Part shown: one piece after another, positions 19,034 through 29,053 of the stretch
How the letters are laid out: each line of letters starts with the position of its first letter
Position numbering within the stretch: position 1 is the first letter of the stretch
Assembly (NCBI RefSeq): GCF_001514305.1
Contig: NZ_KQ949083.1
Coordinates: forward strand, 1 to 64,000
Length of the DNA: 64,000 bases
Source: Streptomyces dysideae
GTDB lineage: Bacteria; Actinomycetota; Actinomycetes; Streptomycetales; Streptomycetaceae
Reading direction: 5' to 3'
Position numbers and translations under genes: made by a program
Notes under the pieces: generated by a model
Told to the model about the DNA's origin: nothing
Databases searched by the model: none
Seen by the model: only the letters and a program-made list of their open reading frames with translations

Positions 19034-19876
19034 ATGGCCAACGTCGCACGTGCCGCCCTGGTCCAGGCCACCTGGACCGGCGACACCGAGTCCATGGTGG
19101 CGAAACACGAGGCGCACGCCCGCGAGGCGGCCCGGCAGGGCGCCAAGATCATCGGGTTCCAGGAAGTCTTCAACGCTCCCTACTTCTGTCAGGTCCAGGA
19201 GCCGGAGCACTACCGCTGGGCGGAATCGGTGCCCGACGGGCCGACCGTGCGTCGTATGCAAGAGCTCGCGCGCGAAACCGGCATGGTGATCGTCGTGCCG
19301 GTCTTCGAGGTCGAGCAGACGGGCTTCTACTACAACACCGCGGCCGTGATCGACGCCGACGGCACCTTCCTCGGCAAGTACCGCAAGCACCACATCCCGC
19401 AGGTCAAGGGCTTCTGGGAGAAGTACTACTTCAAGCCGGGCAATGTCGGCTGGCCGGTCTTCGACACCGCCGTCGGCAAGGTGGGTGTGTACATCTGCTA
19501 CGACCGGCACTTTCCCGAAGGCTGGCGGCAACTCGGGCTCAACGGCGCCCAGTTGGTGTACAACCCGTCGGCCACCTCGCGTGGCCTGTCCGCCCATCTC
19601 TGGCAGCTGGAGCAGCCCGCGGCCGCCGTCGCCAACGAGTACTTCGTCGCCGCGATCAACCGTGTCGGGCAGGAGGAGTACGGGGACAACGACTTCTACG
19701 GGACGAGCTACTTCGTCGATCCGCGCGGCCAGTTCGTCGGTGAGGCCGCCAGTGACAAGTCCGAGGAACTCGTCGTCCGTGACCTCGACTTCGACCTGAT
19801 CGAAGAGGTCAGGCAGCAGTGGGCCTTCTACCGTGACCGCCGACCCGACGCCTACGAAGGGCTGGTGCAGCCGTGA
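19034..19876 (+). CDS. Beta-ureidopropionase-like nitrilase-family amidohydrolase (copy 1)
   Basis: A 280-residue carbon-nitrogen hydrolase that probably hydrolyses N-carbamoyl-beta-alanine (or another N-carbamoyl amino acid) to the free amine, CO2 and ammonia. The catalytic triad is visible: Glu44 (FQEVF), Lys118 (KYRKHHIP), Cys155 (YICYDRHFPEG). NPSATSRG and NDFYGTSYFVDPRGQFVGEA are typical of beta-ureidopropionase/N-carbamylputrescine amidase-type enzymes. The start has GAAGGAG upstream. Its GTGA overlap with the aminotransferase gene indicates translational coupling. A close paralogue lies at 22916. Confidence 0.9.
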   Translation: MANVARAALVQATWTGDTESMVAKHEAHAREAARQGAKIIGFQEVFNAPYFCQVQEPEHYRWAESVPDGPTVRRMQELARETGMVIVVPVFEVEQTGFYYNTAAVIDADGTFLGKYRKHHIPQVKGFWEKYYFKPGNVGWPVFDTAVGKVGVYICYDRHFPEGWRQLGLNGAQLVYNPSATSRGLSAHLWQLEQPAAAVANEYFVAAINRVGQEEYGDNDFYGTSYFVDPRGQFVGEAASDKSEELVVRDLDFDLIEEVRQQWAFYRDRRPDAYEGLVQP

Positions 19877-21159
19877 CCAAGGACCTGCTGGGACGCCACC
19901 GCGCCGTCATGCCGGACTGGCTCGCCCTCTACTACGAGGAACCGCTCGAGATCACCCACGGCGAGGGCCGGCACGTCTGGGACGCCGCGGGCAACAAGTA
20001 CCTCGACTTCTTCGGCGGCATCCTCACCACGATGACCGCGCACGCGCTGCCCGAGGTGACCAAGGCGGTGAGCGAGCAGGCCGGGCGGATCATCCACTCG
20101 TCCACCCTGTATCTCAACCGGCCGATGGTCGAACTCGCCGAGCGCATCGCCCAGTTGAGCGTCATCCCGGACGCCCGTGTCTTCTTCACCACCTCCGGCA
20201 CCGAGGCCAACGACACCGCCCTGCTGCTCGCGACGACGTACCGCCAGAGCAACACGATCCTGGCGATGCGCAACAGCTACCACGGCCGCTCCTTCAGTGC
20301 CGTCGGCATCACCGGCAACCGCGGCTGGTCCCCGACATCGCTGTCGCCGCTGCAGACGCTGTACGTGCACGGTGGGGTGCGGACACGTGGGCCGTACGCG
20401 CAGCTGAGCGACGACGAGTTCATCGCGGCCTGCGTCGAGGATCTGAAGGACCTGCTCGGTCACACCCGGCCCCCGGCCGCCCTGATCGCCGAACCCATCC
20501 AGGGCGTCGGTGGCTTCACCTCCCCGCCCGACGGGCTGTACGCCGCGTTCCGCGAGGTGCTCGCCGAGCGTGGCATCCTGTGGATCGCCGACGAGGTGCA
20601 GACCGGCTGGGGCCGCACCGGCGACCACTTCTGGGGCTGGCAGGCGCACGATCGGAACGGTCCGCCCGACATCCTCACCTTCGCCAAGGGCATCGGCAAC
20701 GGCATGTCCATCGGCGGTGTCGTCGCCCGCGCCGAGATCATGAACTGCCTCGACTCCAACAGCATCTCGACGTTCGGCGGCACCCAGATCACCATGGCGG
20801 CCGGACTCGCCAACCTCACGTACCTGCTGGAACACGACCTGCAGGGCAACGCCCGGCGTGTCGGCGGACTGCTCCTCGAACGGCTGCGGGCCGTCGCCGC
20901 GAAGTTTCCGGGCGTACGGGAGGTGCGTGGGCGGGGGCTGATGCTCGGCGTCGAGCTGGTCAAGCCGGGTACGGACGAGGCCGATCCGGCCGCCGCGTCC
21001 GCCGTGCTGGAGGCGGCCCGCGCCGGCGGACTGCTCCTCGGCAAGGGCGGCGGCCACAACACCAGCGCCCTGCGCGTCGCCCCGCCGCTGTCCCTCACCG
21101 TCGCGGAGGCCGAGGAGGGCGCCGCGATCCTCGAGAGCGCTCTGAGGAGCATCCAGTAG
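19873..21159 (+). CDS. Class III PLP aminotransferase (AGXT2-like, probable beta-alanine transaminase)
   Basis: A 428-residue PLP enzyme of the omega-aminotransferase family. It has the cofactor-phosphate region TSGTEAND, the ring-stacking segment NSYHGRSFSAVG, WIADEVQTGWGRTG (Asp binding the pyridine N) and the Schiff-base Lys in ILTFAKGIGNG. Its closest resemblance is to alanine-glyoxylate aminotransferase 2-like proteins, which accept beta-alanine and D-3-aminoisobutyrate, the end products of pyrimidine reduction. The gene overlaps the preceding ureidopropionase gene by 4 bases and is followed 26 bases later by the PucR regulator. The substrate assignment is inferred from context. Confidence 0.9.
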   Translation: MTKDLLGRHRAVMPDWLALYYEEPLEITHGEGRHVWDAAGNKYLDFFGGILTTMTAHALPEVTKAVSEQAGRIIHSSTLYLNRPMVELAERIAQLSVIPDARVFFTTSGTEANDTALLLATTYRQSNTILAMRNSYHGRSFSAVGITGNRGWSPTSLSPLQTLYVHGGVRTRGPYAQLSDDEFIAACVEDLKDLLGHTRPPAALIAEPIQGVGGFTSPPDGLYAAFREVLAERGILWIADEVQTGWGRTGDHFWGWQAHDRNGPPDILTFAKGIGNGMSIGGVVARAEIMNCLDSNSISTFGGTQITMAAGLANLTYLLEHDLQGNARRVGGLLLERLRAVAAKFPGVREVRGRGLMLGVELVKPGTDEADPAAASAVLEAARAGGLLLGKGGGHNTSALRVAPPLSLTVAEAEEGAAILESALRSIQ

Positions 21160-21185
21160 CAGCACTGAGCAAGGGAAGCACCACC

Positions 21186-22760
21186 ATGACCACCACCTCG
21201 GAGACCTGGGAACGCCTGGAACCGGCCCTGTCGGTCCGGCAGGTCCTCACCCTGGAGCGGGTGCTCGCCGGGGAGCCCGAGGTGGTGGCCGGCGCGGGAC
21301 AGCTCGACAGGCCGGTGCGCTGGGTGCATGTCGCCGAGGCCCCGGACGTGGGGGTGATGCTGAGTGGGGGCGAGATGGTGCTCACCACGGGTGTGCTGCT
21401 CGCCGGTGACGTGGACAAGCAGGCCGAGTACATCCAGTCCCTGCACCGGGCCGAGGCCGCCGCCGTCGTGCTCGGCCTCGGGCGTGCCTTTCCGTCCCCG
21501 CCGGACGTGATGCGCCGGGCGGCCGAGCGGTGCGGGCTGCCCATGGTCGTCCTGCACCGGCCCTTCCCCTTCGCCGAGCTGACCGAGGAGGTCCAGTCCC
21601 GGCTGGTGCGGCGGAAGTTCGCCGCCGTCAGCCTCTCCGAGTCCGTACGGACCGCGCTCACCGGGCTCATCACCGCGGGCGCGCCCCTCCAGCGGCTGCT
21701 CGACGAGGTCGCCGCGCACAGCGCCTGCCCGGTCGTCGTCACCAACCTCGCCCACCGCGTCCTCGCCACGGCGGGGGAGCGGCCGGCCGTGGACGACGTG
21801 CTGCGCGACTGGGAGCGGATCTCCCGGCAGGCGGGCGGCAGCGAGGGCGACGGCTGGATCCGCGCCGAACTCGGCGGGCGCGGGGAGCGGTGGGGCCAGA
21901 TCGTGCTGTGCGGCTACCGGGGCGACACCGCCACCGGACGCCTGCTCGCCGACCGGGCCGCCGAGGCGCTCGTCCTGCACCGCATGCTCGGCGGGGGCTC
22001 CGCGCACACCTGGGAGGAGCAGTCCGCGCAGAGCCTGCTGACCGACCTGGTGAGTGGCGTCGTACCGGCACGGCAACTGCTGCCACGCGCGCGTGCCGCC
22101 GGACTGCCGGTCAACCGGCGCACCTTCGTGCCGCTGGTCGTCCGCGAGGGGGAACCGGCCCAGCTCGAGCGGGTGCTCAGAATGCTGGGGCTGTCCGGGA
22201 TCGTCGCCGAACTGGCCGACGGTGCCACCGCCGTCCTGCTGAGCCTGGCCCGGGACCAGGACGACACCGTCCTCGCCGCGAACTTCGCCGCCCGGGTCCG
22301 CTCCGAGTCGGGGGCCACCCGGACCGTCGTGGCGGCCGCCGACGCGCGCACCGTCTGGGTCGACGTACCCGCCGGACTGCGCGAGGCACAGCACGTCGCC
22401 GACGCCGTCGCCGACTCCACGACCGCCCTCGACCTCCCGGCCGTCGTCCGCCTCAAGGACGTCCATCTGCGCGGCCTGATCCGGCTGCTGCGGGACGACC
22501 CGCAGGTGCAGTCCTTCGCGGAGCGGGAGCTGGACGGGCTGCTGTGCGCGGCCGACGAGGACCTGCTCGCCGTACTGCGGACCTACCTCGCCACCGGACG
22601 CAACAAGTCCCGCACCGCGCTGCTGCACCACGTCTCGCGGCCGGCGCTCTACCGTCGGCTGGAGGCGATACAGGCGCGGCTCGGTGTGGACCTCGACGAC
22701 TTCGAACAGGCCGCCTCCGTGCACATCGCACTCCTCGCACATGACGCGCAACAGGCTTGA
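21186..22760 (+). CDS. PucR-family transcriptional regulator
   Basis: A 524-residue regulator. Residues ~15-130 form the PucR N-terminal ligand domain (VRQVLTLERVLAGEPEVVAG..., RWVHVAEAPDVGVMLSGGEM). A GGDEF-like/CdaR middle region follows, and residues ~455-520 hold the C-terminal HTH_30 domain (LLAVLRTYLATGRNKSRTALL, RPALYRRLEAIQARLGVDLD). PucR proteins activate purine/ureide and related nitrogen-scavenging genes in response to pathway metabolites. Placed inside the degradation operon, it is the likely regulator of both the upstream genes and those from 22916 onward. Confidence 0.9.
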   Translation: MTTTSETWERLEPALSVRQVLTLERVLAGEPEVVAGAGQLDRPVRWVHVAEAPDVGVMLSGGEMVLTTGVLLAGDVDKQAEYIQSLHRAEAAAVVLGLGRAFPSPPDVMRRAAERCGLPMVVLHRPFPFAELTEEVQSRLVRRKFAAVSLSESVRTALTGLITAGAPLQRLLDEVAAHSACPVVVTNLAHRVLATAGERPAVDDVLRDWERISRQAGGSEGDGWIRAELGGRGERWGQIVLCGYRGDTATGRLLADRAAEALVLHRMLGGGSAHTWEEQSAQSLLTDLVSGVVPARQLLPRARAAGLPVNRRTFVPLVVREGEPAQLERVLRMLGLSGIVAELADGATAVLLSLARDQDDTVLAANFAARVRSESGATRTVVAAADARTVWVDVPAGLREAQHVADAVADSTTALDLPAVVRLKDVHLRGLIRLLRDDPQVQSFAERELDGLLCAADEDLLAVLRTYLATGRNKSRTALLHHVSRPALYRRLEAIQARLGVDLDDFEQAASVHIALLAHDAQQA

Positions 22761-22915
22761 AACATGCGACGAACTGGGGAAACGGCGGTGAAACATGGGC
22801 CCACGACAGGGTGACACCGTGGCACGCCGCACGCCCGCAGACGTGACACCGTGCAACTCAAACCCGCTCTCCGGGCTTTCTAGGCTCCTCGCACACCGAG
22901 TGACCGGAGGTCCCG
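22758..22915 (+). promoter_or_regulatory. Promoter region with two pairs of direct repeats spaced three helical turns
   Basis: TGAAACATG occurs at 22758-22766 and 22789-22797 (31 bases apart), and GTGACACCGTG at 22811-22821 and 22843-22853 (32 bases apart). A TAGGCT hexamer near 22881 may be the -10 box for the gene at 22916, which has GGAGG before its ATG. Repeats on the same face of the helix are typical of cooperative activator sites; the PucR protein is the candidate binder. Confidence 0.5.
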
Positions 22916-23758
22916 ATGAGCACAGTGATCCGTGCCGCCCTCTTCCAGACCGCGTGGACGGGCGACAAGGAGTCGATGATCCAGGTACACGAGCAGGCGG
23001 CCCGCGATGCGGCCGCGCAGGGTGCTCAAGTCCTGTGCTTCCAGGAGCTGTTCTACGGGCCGTACTTCTGCCAGGTCCAGGACAAGGCGTTCTACGAGTA
23101 CGCCGAGCAGATCCCGAACGGCCCGATCGTCAAGCGCTTCCAGGCGCTCGCCAAGGAGCTGGGCCTCGTCCTGATCCTGCCGATGTACGAGGAGGAGCAG
23201 CCCGGCGTCCTCTACAACACGGCCGCCGTGATCGACGCGGACGGCTCGTACCTCGGCAAGTACCGCAAGCACCACATCCCGCAGGTGCCCGGCTTCTGGG
23301 AGAAGTTCTACTTCCGTCCCGGCAACGCCGGCTGGCCGGTCTTCGACACCGCCGTCGGCAAGATCGGTGTCTACATCTGCTACGACCGGCACTTCCCGGA
23401 GGGCTGGCGCGCGCTGGGTCTGGAGGGCGCCGAGATCGTCTTCAACCCGTCGGCCACCTCGCGCGGTCTGTCGGCCTACCTGTGGCAGCTGGAGCAGCCG
23501 GCCGCGGCCGTCGCCAACGAGTACTTCGTCGGCGCGATCAACCGGGTCGGCGTCGAGGAACTCGGCGACAACGACTTCTACGGGACGAGCTACTTCGTCG
23601 ACCCGGAGGCCCAGTTCGTCGGCGAGGTGGCCTCCGACAAGGAGACCGAGCTCGTCGTCCGCGACCTGGACATGGCCAAGCTGCGCGAGGTGCGCGACCG
23701 CTGGCAGTTCTACCGCGACCGCCGCCCCGACGCGTACTCTCCGCTGACCGCTCCCTGA
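22916..23758 (+). CDS. Beta-ureidopropionase-like nitrilase-family amidohydrolase (copy 2)
   Basis: A 280-residue paralogue of the protein at 19034, same length and alignable throughout without gaps by eye. The catalytic residues are conserved: Glu in CFQELFYGPYFCQ, Lys in KYRKHHIPQVPGF, Cys in YICYDRHFPEG. Differences cluster in the surface helices and the region before the Lys (PMYEEEQPGVLYNTAAVIDAD). Having two such enzymes in one locus suggests different N-carbamoyl substrates (for example from uracil versus thymine or hydantoins), which sequence alone cannot settle. It has its own promoter region with direct repeats. Confidence 0.9.
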   Translation: MSTVIRAALFQTAWTGDKESMIQVHEQAARDAAAQGAQVLCFQELFYGPYFCQVQDKAFYEYAEQIPNGPIVKRFQALAKELGLVLILPMYEEEQPGVLYNTAAVIDADGSYLGKYRKHHIPQVPGFWEKFYFRPGNAGWPVFDTAVGKIGVYICYDRHFPEGWRALGLEGAEIVFNPSATSRGLSAYLWQLEQPAAAVANEYFVGAINRVGVEELGDNDFYGTSYFVDPEAQFVGEVASDKETELVVRDLDMAKLREVRDRWQFYRDRRPDAYSPLTAP

Positions 23759-24117
23759 CTGACCCGCACCGCCCGCGGGCCCGGTCACGGGGGCCGGGAC
23801 CGCGGGACCCGTTTCCTCACGGGCTTCCTTACAAGGAAACAGCGTTGACCTCAGCGTCTCTGACTGGCTCAGTGAGCCAATCGCCTTCGCGCCCTGGTGC
23901 TGAACGGCAAAAGCGGTCAGCCCGTGTGGCACGTCCCTCCGGACACTGGTCGGCCAGGTCTCGCGACCTCACCGAGGAGGGTGCCCGACGTCGCCTGGGC
24001 ACCGGGCGTGCGCGTGACACTCTGCCACCTGATCACTACGTTGCGCTAATCCGACTGCCGAGCCTCTAACCACCAGGGGGATTCCTCAGTGCACGCACGA
24101 CCGGAAGGAGAGGGAGC
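23759..24117 (+). promoter_or_regulatory. Intergenic region with two inverted repeats ahead of hydA
   Basis: A 359-base gap. GC-rich dyads just after the upstream stop (CCCGCGGGCCCGG...CCGGGACCGCGGG, ~23776-23810) could terminate transcription. Further on are TTCCTT-ac-AAGGAA (23825-23838) and the perfect TGGCTCA-g-TGAGCCA (23865-23879), good candidates for regulator binding. The rest holds no credible gene. The hydA ribosome binding site is GGAAGGAGAGGGAGC directly before 24118. Confidence 0.5.
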
Positions 24118-25518
24118 ATGAGCCGTACCGTCATCAGTGGTGGACTCGTCATCACCGCGTCCGACGAGATCCACGCAGACGTCCTGATCGAGGACGGCCG
24201 CGTCGCCGCCCTCGCCGCCGCCGGCACGACGGCCGCCGAGGCATGGACGGCCGAGCGGGTCATCGACGCCACCGGGAAGTACGTGGTCCCGGGCGGGGTC
24301 GACGCCCACACCCACATGGAGCTGCCGTTCGGCGGCACCTTCGCCTCCGACACCTTCGAGACCGGCACCCGGGCCGCCGCCTGGGGCGGGACGACCACGA
24401 TCGTCGACTTCGCCGTGCAGAGCGTCGGCCAGACCCTGCGCGAGGGCCTCGACGCCTGGCACGCCAAGGCGGAGGGCAACTGCGCGATCGACTACGCCTT
24501 CCACATGATCGTCTCCGATGTGAACCAGGAGACGCTCAAGGAGATGGACCTGCTGGTCGAGGAAGGCGTGACCAGCTTCAAGCAGTTCATGGCCTACCCC
24601 GGCGTCTTCTACAGCGACGACGGCCAGATCCTGCGCGCCATGCAGCGCTCCGCCGACAACGGCGGCCTGATCATGATGCACGCCGAGAACGGCATCGCGA
24701 TCGACGTACTGGTCGAACAGGCGCTCGCTCGCGGGGAGACCGACCCGCGCTACCACGGCGAGGTCCGCAAGGCCCTCCTCGAAGCCGAGGCCACCCACCG
24801 CGCCATCAAGCTCGCGCAGGTCGCCGGCGCGCCCCTGTACGTCGTGCACGTCTCGGCGATGGAGGCAGTCGCCGAGCTGGCCAAGGCACGCGACGAGGGT
24901 CTCAACGTCTTCGGCGAGACCTGCCCGCAGTACCTGTTCCTGTCGACCGACAACCTCGCCGAACCCGACTTCGAGGGCGCGAAGTACGTGTGCAGCACTC
25001 CTCTTCGCCCCAAGGAACACCAGGCCCAGCTGTGGAAGGGCCTACGCACCAACGACCTCCAGGTCGTCTCCACCGACCACTGCCCCTTCTGTTTCGTGGA
25101 CCAGAAGGAGCTCGGCCGGGGCGACTTCTCCAAGATCCCCAACGGTCTGCCGGGCGTCGAGAACCGCATGGACCTGCTCCACCAGGCCGTCGTCGAGGGG
25201 CACATCTCACGCCGCCGCTGGATCGAGATCGCCTGCGCGACCCCGGCCCGCATGTTCGGCATGTACCCGAAGAAGGGCACCATCGCCCCGGGCGCGGACG
25301 CGGACATCGTCATCTACGACCCGCACGCCGAGCAGGTCATGTCCGCCGTGACGCACCACATGAACGTCGACTACTCGGCGTACGAGGGTAAGAGCACCAC
25401 CGGCCGGGTCGAGACGGTCCTCTCGCGCGGCGAACCCGTCATCACCGAGCGGGAGTACACCGGGCACGCCGGGCACGGCGTCTACACCCCCCGCTCCACC
25501 TGTCAGTACCTCAACTAG
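24118..25518 (+). CDS. hydA: Dihydropyrimidinase / D-hydantoinase
   Basis: A 466-residue cyclic amidohydrolase opening dihydrouracil, dihydrothymine or hydantoin rings to N-carbamoyl amino acids. All zinc-site residues are present: His64 and His66 (DAHTHMELPF), the carbamylated Lys155 (TSFKQFMAYPG), His188 (MHAENG), His244 (VVHVSAMEA) and Asp320 (STDHCPF). Length and motif order are standard for the family. Its product is the substrate of the beta-ureidopropionases upstream. The F420-type oxidoreductase follows 10 bases after the stop, so the two are co-transcribed. Confidence 0.94.
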   Translation: MSRTVISGGLVITASDEIHADVLIEDGRVAALAAAGTTAAEAWTAERVIDATGKYVVPGGVDAHTHMELPFGGTFASDTFETGTRAAAWGGTTTIVDFAVQSVGQTLREGLDAWHAKAEGNCAIDYAFHMIVSDVNQETLKEMDLLVEEGVTSFKQFMAYPGVFYSDDGQILRAMQRSADNGGLIMMHAENGIAIDVLVEQALARGETDPRYHGEVRKALLEAEATHRAIKLAQVAGAPLYVVHVSAMEAVAELAKARDEGLNVFGETCPQYLFLSTDNLAEPDFEGAKYVCSTPLRPKEHQAQLWKGLRTNDLQVVSTDHCPFCFVDQKELGRGDFSKIPNGLPGVENRMDLLHQAVVEGHISRRRWIEIACATPARMFGMYPKKGTIAPGADADIVIYDPHAEQVMSAVTHHMNVDYSAYEGKSTTGRVETVLSRGEPVITEREYTGHAGHGVYTPRSTCQYLN

Positions 25519-25528
25519 GAAGGGCGCG

Positions 25529-26560
25529 ATGGACGTCATGGATTTCGGACTCGTCCTGCAGACCGACCCGCCGGCCTCCAAGGTCGTCAGTCTGATGAAG
25601 CGGGCCGAGCGCAACGGCTTCGCCTACGGCTGGACCTTCGACTCCGCCGTGCTGTGGCAGGAGCCGTTCGTGATCTACAGCCAGATCCTGGCCAACACCC
25701 AGAAGCTGACCGTCGGCACGATGGTGACCAACCCGGGCACCCGCACCTGGGAGGTCACGGCCTCCACCTTCGCCACCCTCAACGACATGTTCGGCAACCG
25801 CACCGTGTGCGGCATCGGCCGCGGCGACTCCGCGATGCGCGTCGCCGGGCGCAAGCCCAACACGCTGGCCCGCATCAGCGAGGCCATGAAGGTCATCCGG
25901 GCGCTGGGCCGCGGCGAGGAGGCCGACCTCGGCGGCGGCACGATGGTCAAGTTCCCCTGGATCAAACCGGACGCCGAACTCCCCGTATGGATGGCGGCGT
26001 ACGGGCCCAAGGCCCTCAAGATGACCGGCGAGGAGGCCGACGGGTTCATCCTGCAGCTCGCCGACCTCTATCTGACCGAGTACATGGTCAAGGCCGTCAA
26101 GGACGCGGCCGTCGCCGCCGGGCGTGACCCGTCCGAGGTGAAGATCTGCGTCGCCGCCCCCGCCTACGTCACCGAGGACGACTCGCCCGAGGCGCTCGCT
26201 CACGCGCGCGACCAGTGCCGGTGGTTCGGCGGCATGGTCGGCAACCACGTCGCGGACCTGGTCTCCAAGTACGGCGAGCACTCCTCCCAGGTCCCCGAAG
26301 AGCTCACCGACTACATCAAGGCACGCGAGGGCTACGACTACTCCCACCACGGGCGCAGCGACAACCCGGACACCGCATTCGTGCCCGACGAGATCGTCGA
26401 GCGGTTCTGCCTCATCGGACCGGTCGAGAAGCACATCGAGAAGCTGAACGCGCTGCGTGAACTCGGCGTCGACCAGTTCGCCGTCTACGACATGCACGAC
26501 GCTCAGGAAGCCGTCATCGACGCCTACGGATCGAAGGTGATCCCGGCCGTCAACGGCTGA
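25529..26560 (+). CDS. LLM-class F420-dependent oxidoreductase, TIGR03842-like
   Basis: A 343-residue TIM-barrel protein of the luciferase-like family. The sequence MDFGLVLQTDPPASKVVSLM, FDSAVLWQEPFVIYSQILAN, RTVCGIGRGDSAMRVAGRKP and WMAAYGPKALKMTG is what I associate with TIGR03842, a family found beside dihydropyrimidinase genes. These enzymes use F420 or FMN. A canonical dihydropyrimidine dehydrogenase (NADPH/FAD, PreA/PreT type) is absent from the window, so this protein may supply the reductive or another oxidative step; that role is inferred. RBS AGGAAGGG precedes ATG 25529; the in-frame ATG at 25538 is the alternative start. Confidence 0.88.
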   Translation: MDVMDFGLVLQTDPPASKVVSLMKRAERNGFAYGWTFDSAVLWQEPFVIYSQILANTQKLTVGTMVTNPGTRTWEVTASTFATLNDMFGNRTVCGIGRGDSAMRVAGRKPNTLARISEAMKVIRALGRGEEADLGGGTMVKFPWIKPDAELPVWMAAYGPKALKMTGEEADGFILQLADLYLTEYMVKAVKDAAVAAGRDPSEVKICVAAPAYVTEDDSPEALAHARDQCRWFGGMVGNHVADLVSKYGEHSSQVPEELTDYIKAREGYDYSHHGRSDNPDTAFVPDEIVERFCLIGPVEKHIEKLNALRELGVDQFAVYDMHDAQEAVIDAYGSKVIPAVNG

Positions 26561-26581
26561 GCCGTTCCCCCACTTGAGTCT

Positions 26582-26609
26582 CCCCCTTCCCGCCGTTCCG
26601 GGAAGGGGG
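26582..26609 (+). terminator. Strong stem-loop between oxidoreductase and permease genes
   Basis: CCCCCTTCCC (26582-26591) pairs perfectly with GGGAAGGGGG (26600-26609) around an 8-base loop. This 10-bp GC-rich stem without a U tract is the usual form of Streptomyces terminators. It would reduce read-through from the hydA operon into the permease gene. Confidence 0.7.
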
Positions 26610-26701
26610 TCCAGGGCGCACTGCATTGATTTCTTGCGGGGCGCCCCCCTCGGTACCGCCCGCACGGCCTTCCCGTCCCACCTCACTTGAATGGCCTGCC
26701 C

Positions 26702-28228
<1,527 letters not shown>

Positions 28229-28267
28229 CTGGGGCTGACCGGGGCTGGCCCCGTTGGTGGAGGGCGG

Positions 28268-28933
28268 TCAGTTCTGCTGGCCGTCCTCCAGGGCTGCCAC
28301 CGCCTCCTTGGCGGCCTTGATGGCGCCCTTGTTGATCTCGTCCGTGCCGGGCGCCTTCTTCGACTCGAAGTCGCTGCCGCTGTAGGTGACGGACACCAGC
28401 GCGTTGGACGCCTGGATCATCACCACGCCCTCACGGGTCTGCTGCTTGTCCTCGGTGGTGAGGTTCACGACCGAGTAGCCCGCGTCGCCGATCCCGGGGA
28501 CGTCCCCGCCGCCGCTCTTCTCCGCGATGCGCGTCTTGTACGACTTCTGTGCCGCTTCGTCGGACGCCGTGATCTCGAAGGAGACGTCGAGCCAGTGGTA
28601 CTCGTACCCCTTGAGCGCGTTCCAGGAGCAGGTGCGGCGCAGCTTCGAGTCCGTCGACGGTATCTCCTTGCCGGCCGTCTTGGCGCCCGGCACCAGCGAC
28701 TTGATCGTCTTCGTGGCGAGGCTCTCGCACGGCGCGGGAGCGGCGGCGTACGTCTTCGGCACCGCCGCCGTCGAGGGGGCGGAGGGCGAGTCGGTGCTGC
28801 CCTTCTGTGCCGCCTTGTTCTCGGCGGCCGGCGTCGCGGCGGGACCGGACGACAGCGCCCAGCCCGCCGTGGCGAGCACGACGACGGGCGACAGACGCGC
28901 GGTGAGGGCGAGCGGCAGAGGCAGTGAACGCAC
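28268..28933 (-). CDS. DUF3558-like secreted/lipoprotein-like protein
   Basis: A 221-residue exported protein. It has a basic N-terminus, a hydrophobic stretch (VVVLATAGWALSS) and a disordered Ala/Ser/Pro linker. The domain that follows has paired cysteines (APCESLA and RTCSWNAL) and a WLDVSFEI... GIGDAGYSVVNL pattern like DUF3558. The lipobox Cys usual for that family is not present (GWALSSGPA), so it may be secreted and released rather than lipid-anchored. The role is unknown. The gene converges on the NCS1 permease. Confidence 0.75.
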   Translation of the reverse strand: MRSLPLPLALTARLSPVVVLATAGWALSSGPAATPAAENKAAQKGSTDSPSAPSTAAVPKTYAAAPAPCESLATKTIKSLVPGAKTAGKEIPSTDSKLRRTCSWNALKGYEYHWLDVSFEITASDEAAQKSYKTRIAEKSGGGDVPGIGDAGYSVVNLTTEDKQQTREGVVMIQASNALVSVTYSGSDFESKKAPGTDEINKGAIKAAKEAVAALEDGQQN

Positions 28934-29053
28934 GGCGCACTTCTCGTGGGGGATGGTGCGGAAGGAGTCCGCACTGCGGACGGGACGCCAGTGTCACACG
29001 ACTCCCTGTGGGGTGGAAGTGTCAACTCGCTCCGTACACACGTCGTTACGGCC

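Noticed and set aside
20460..22856. 798-codon minus-strand open frame opposite the PucR gene
   Set aside because: Low-complexity composition, no ribosome binding site, and it is fully explained by third-position GC bias of the opposite genes.
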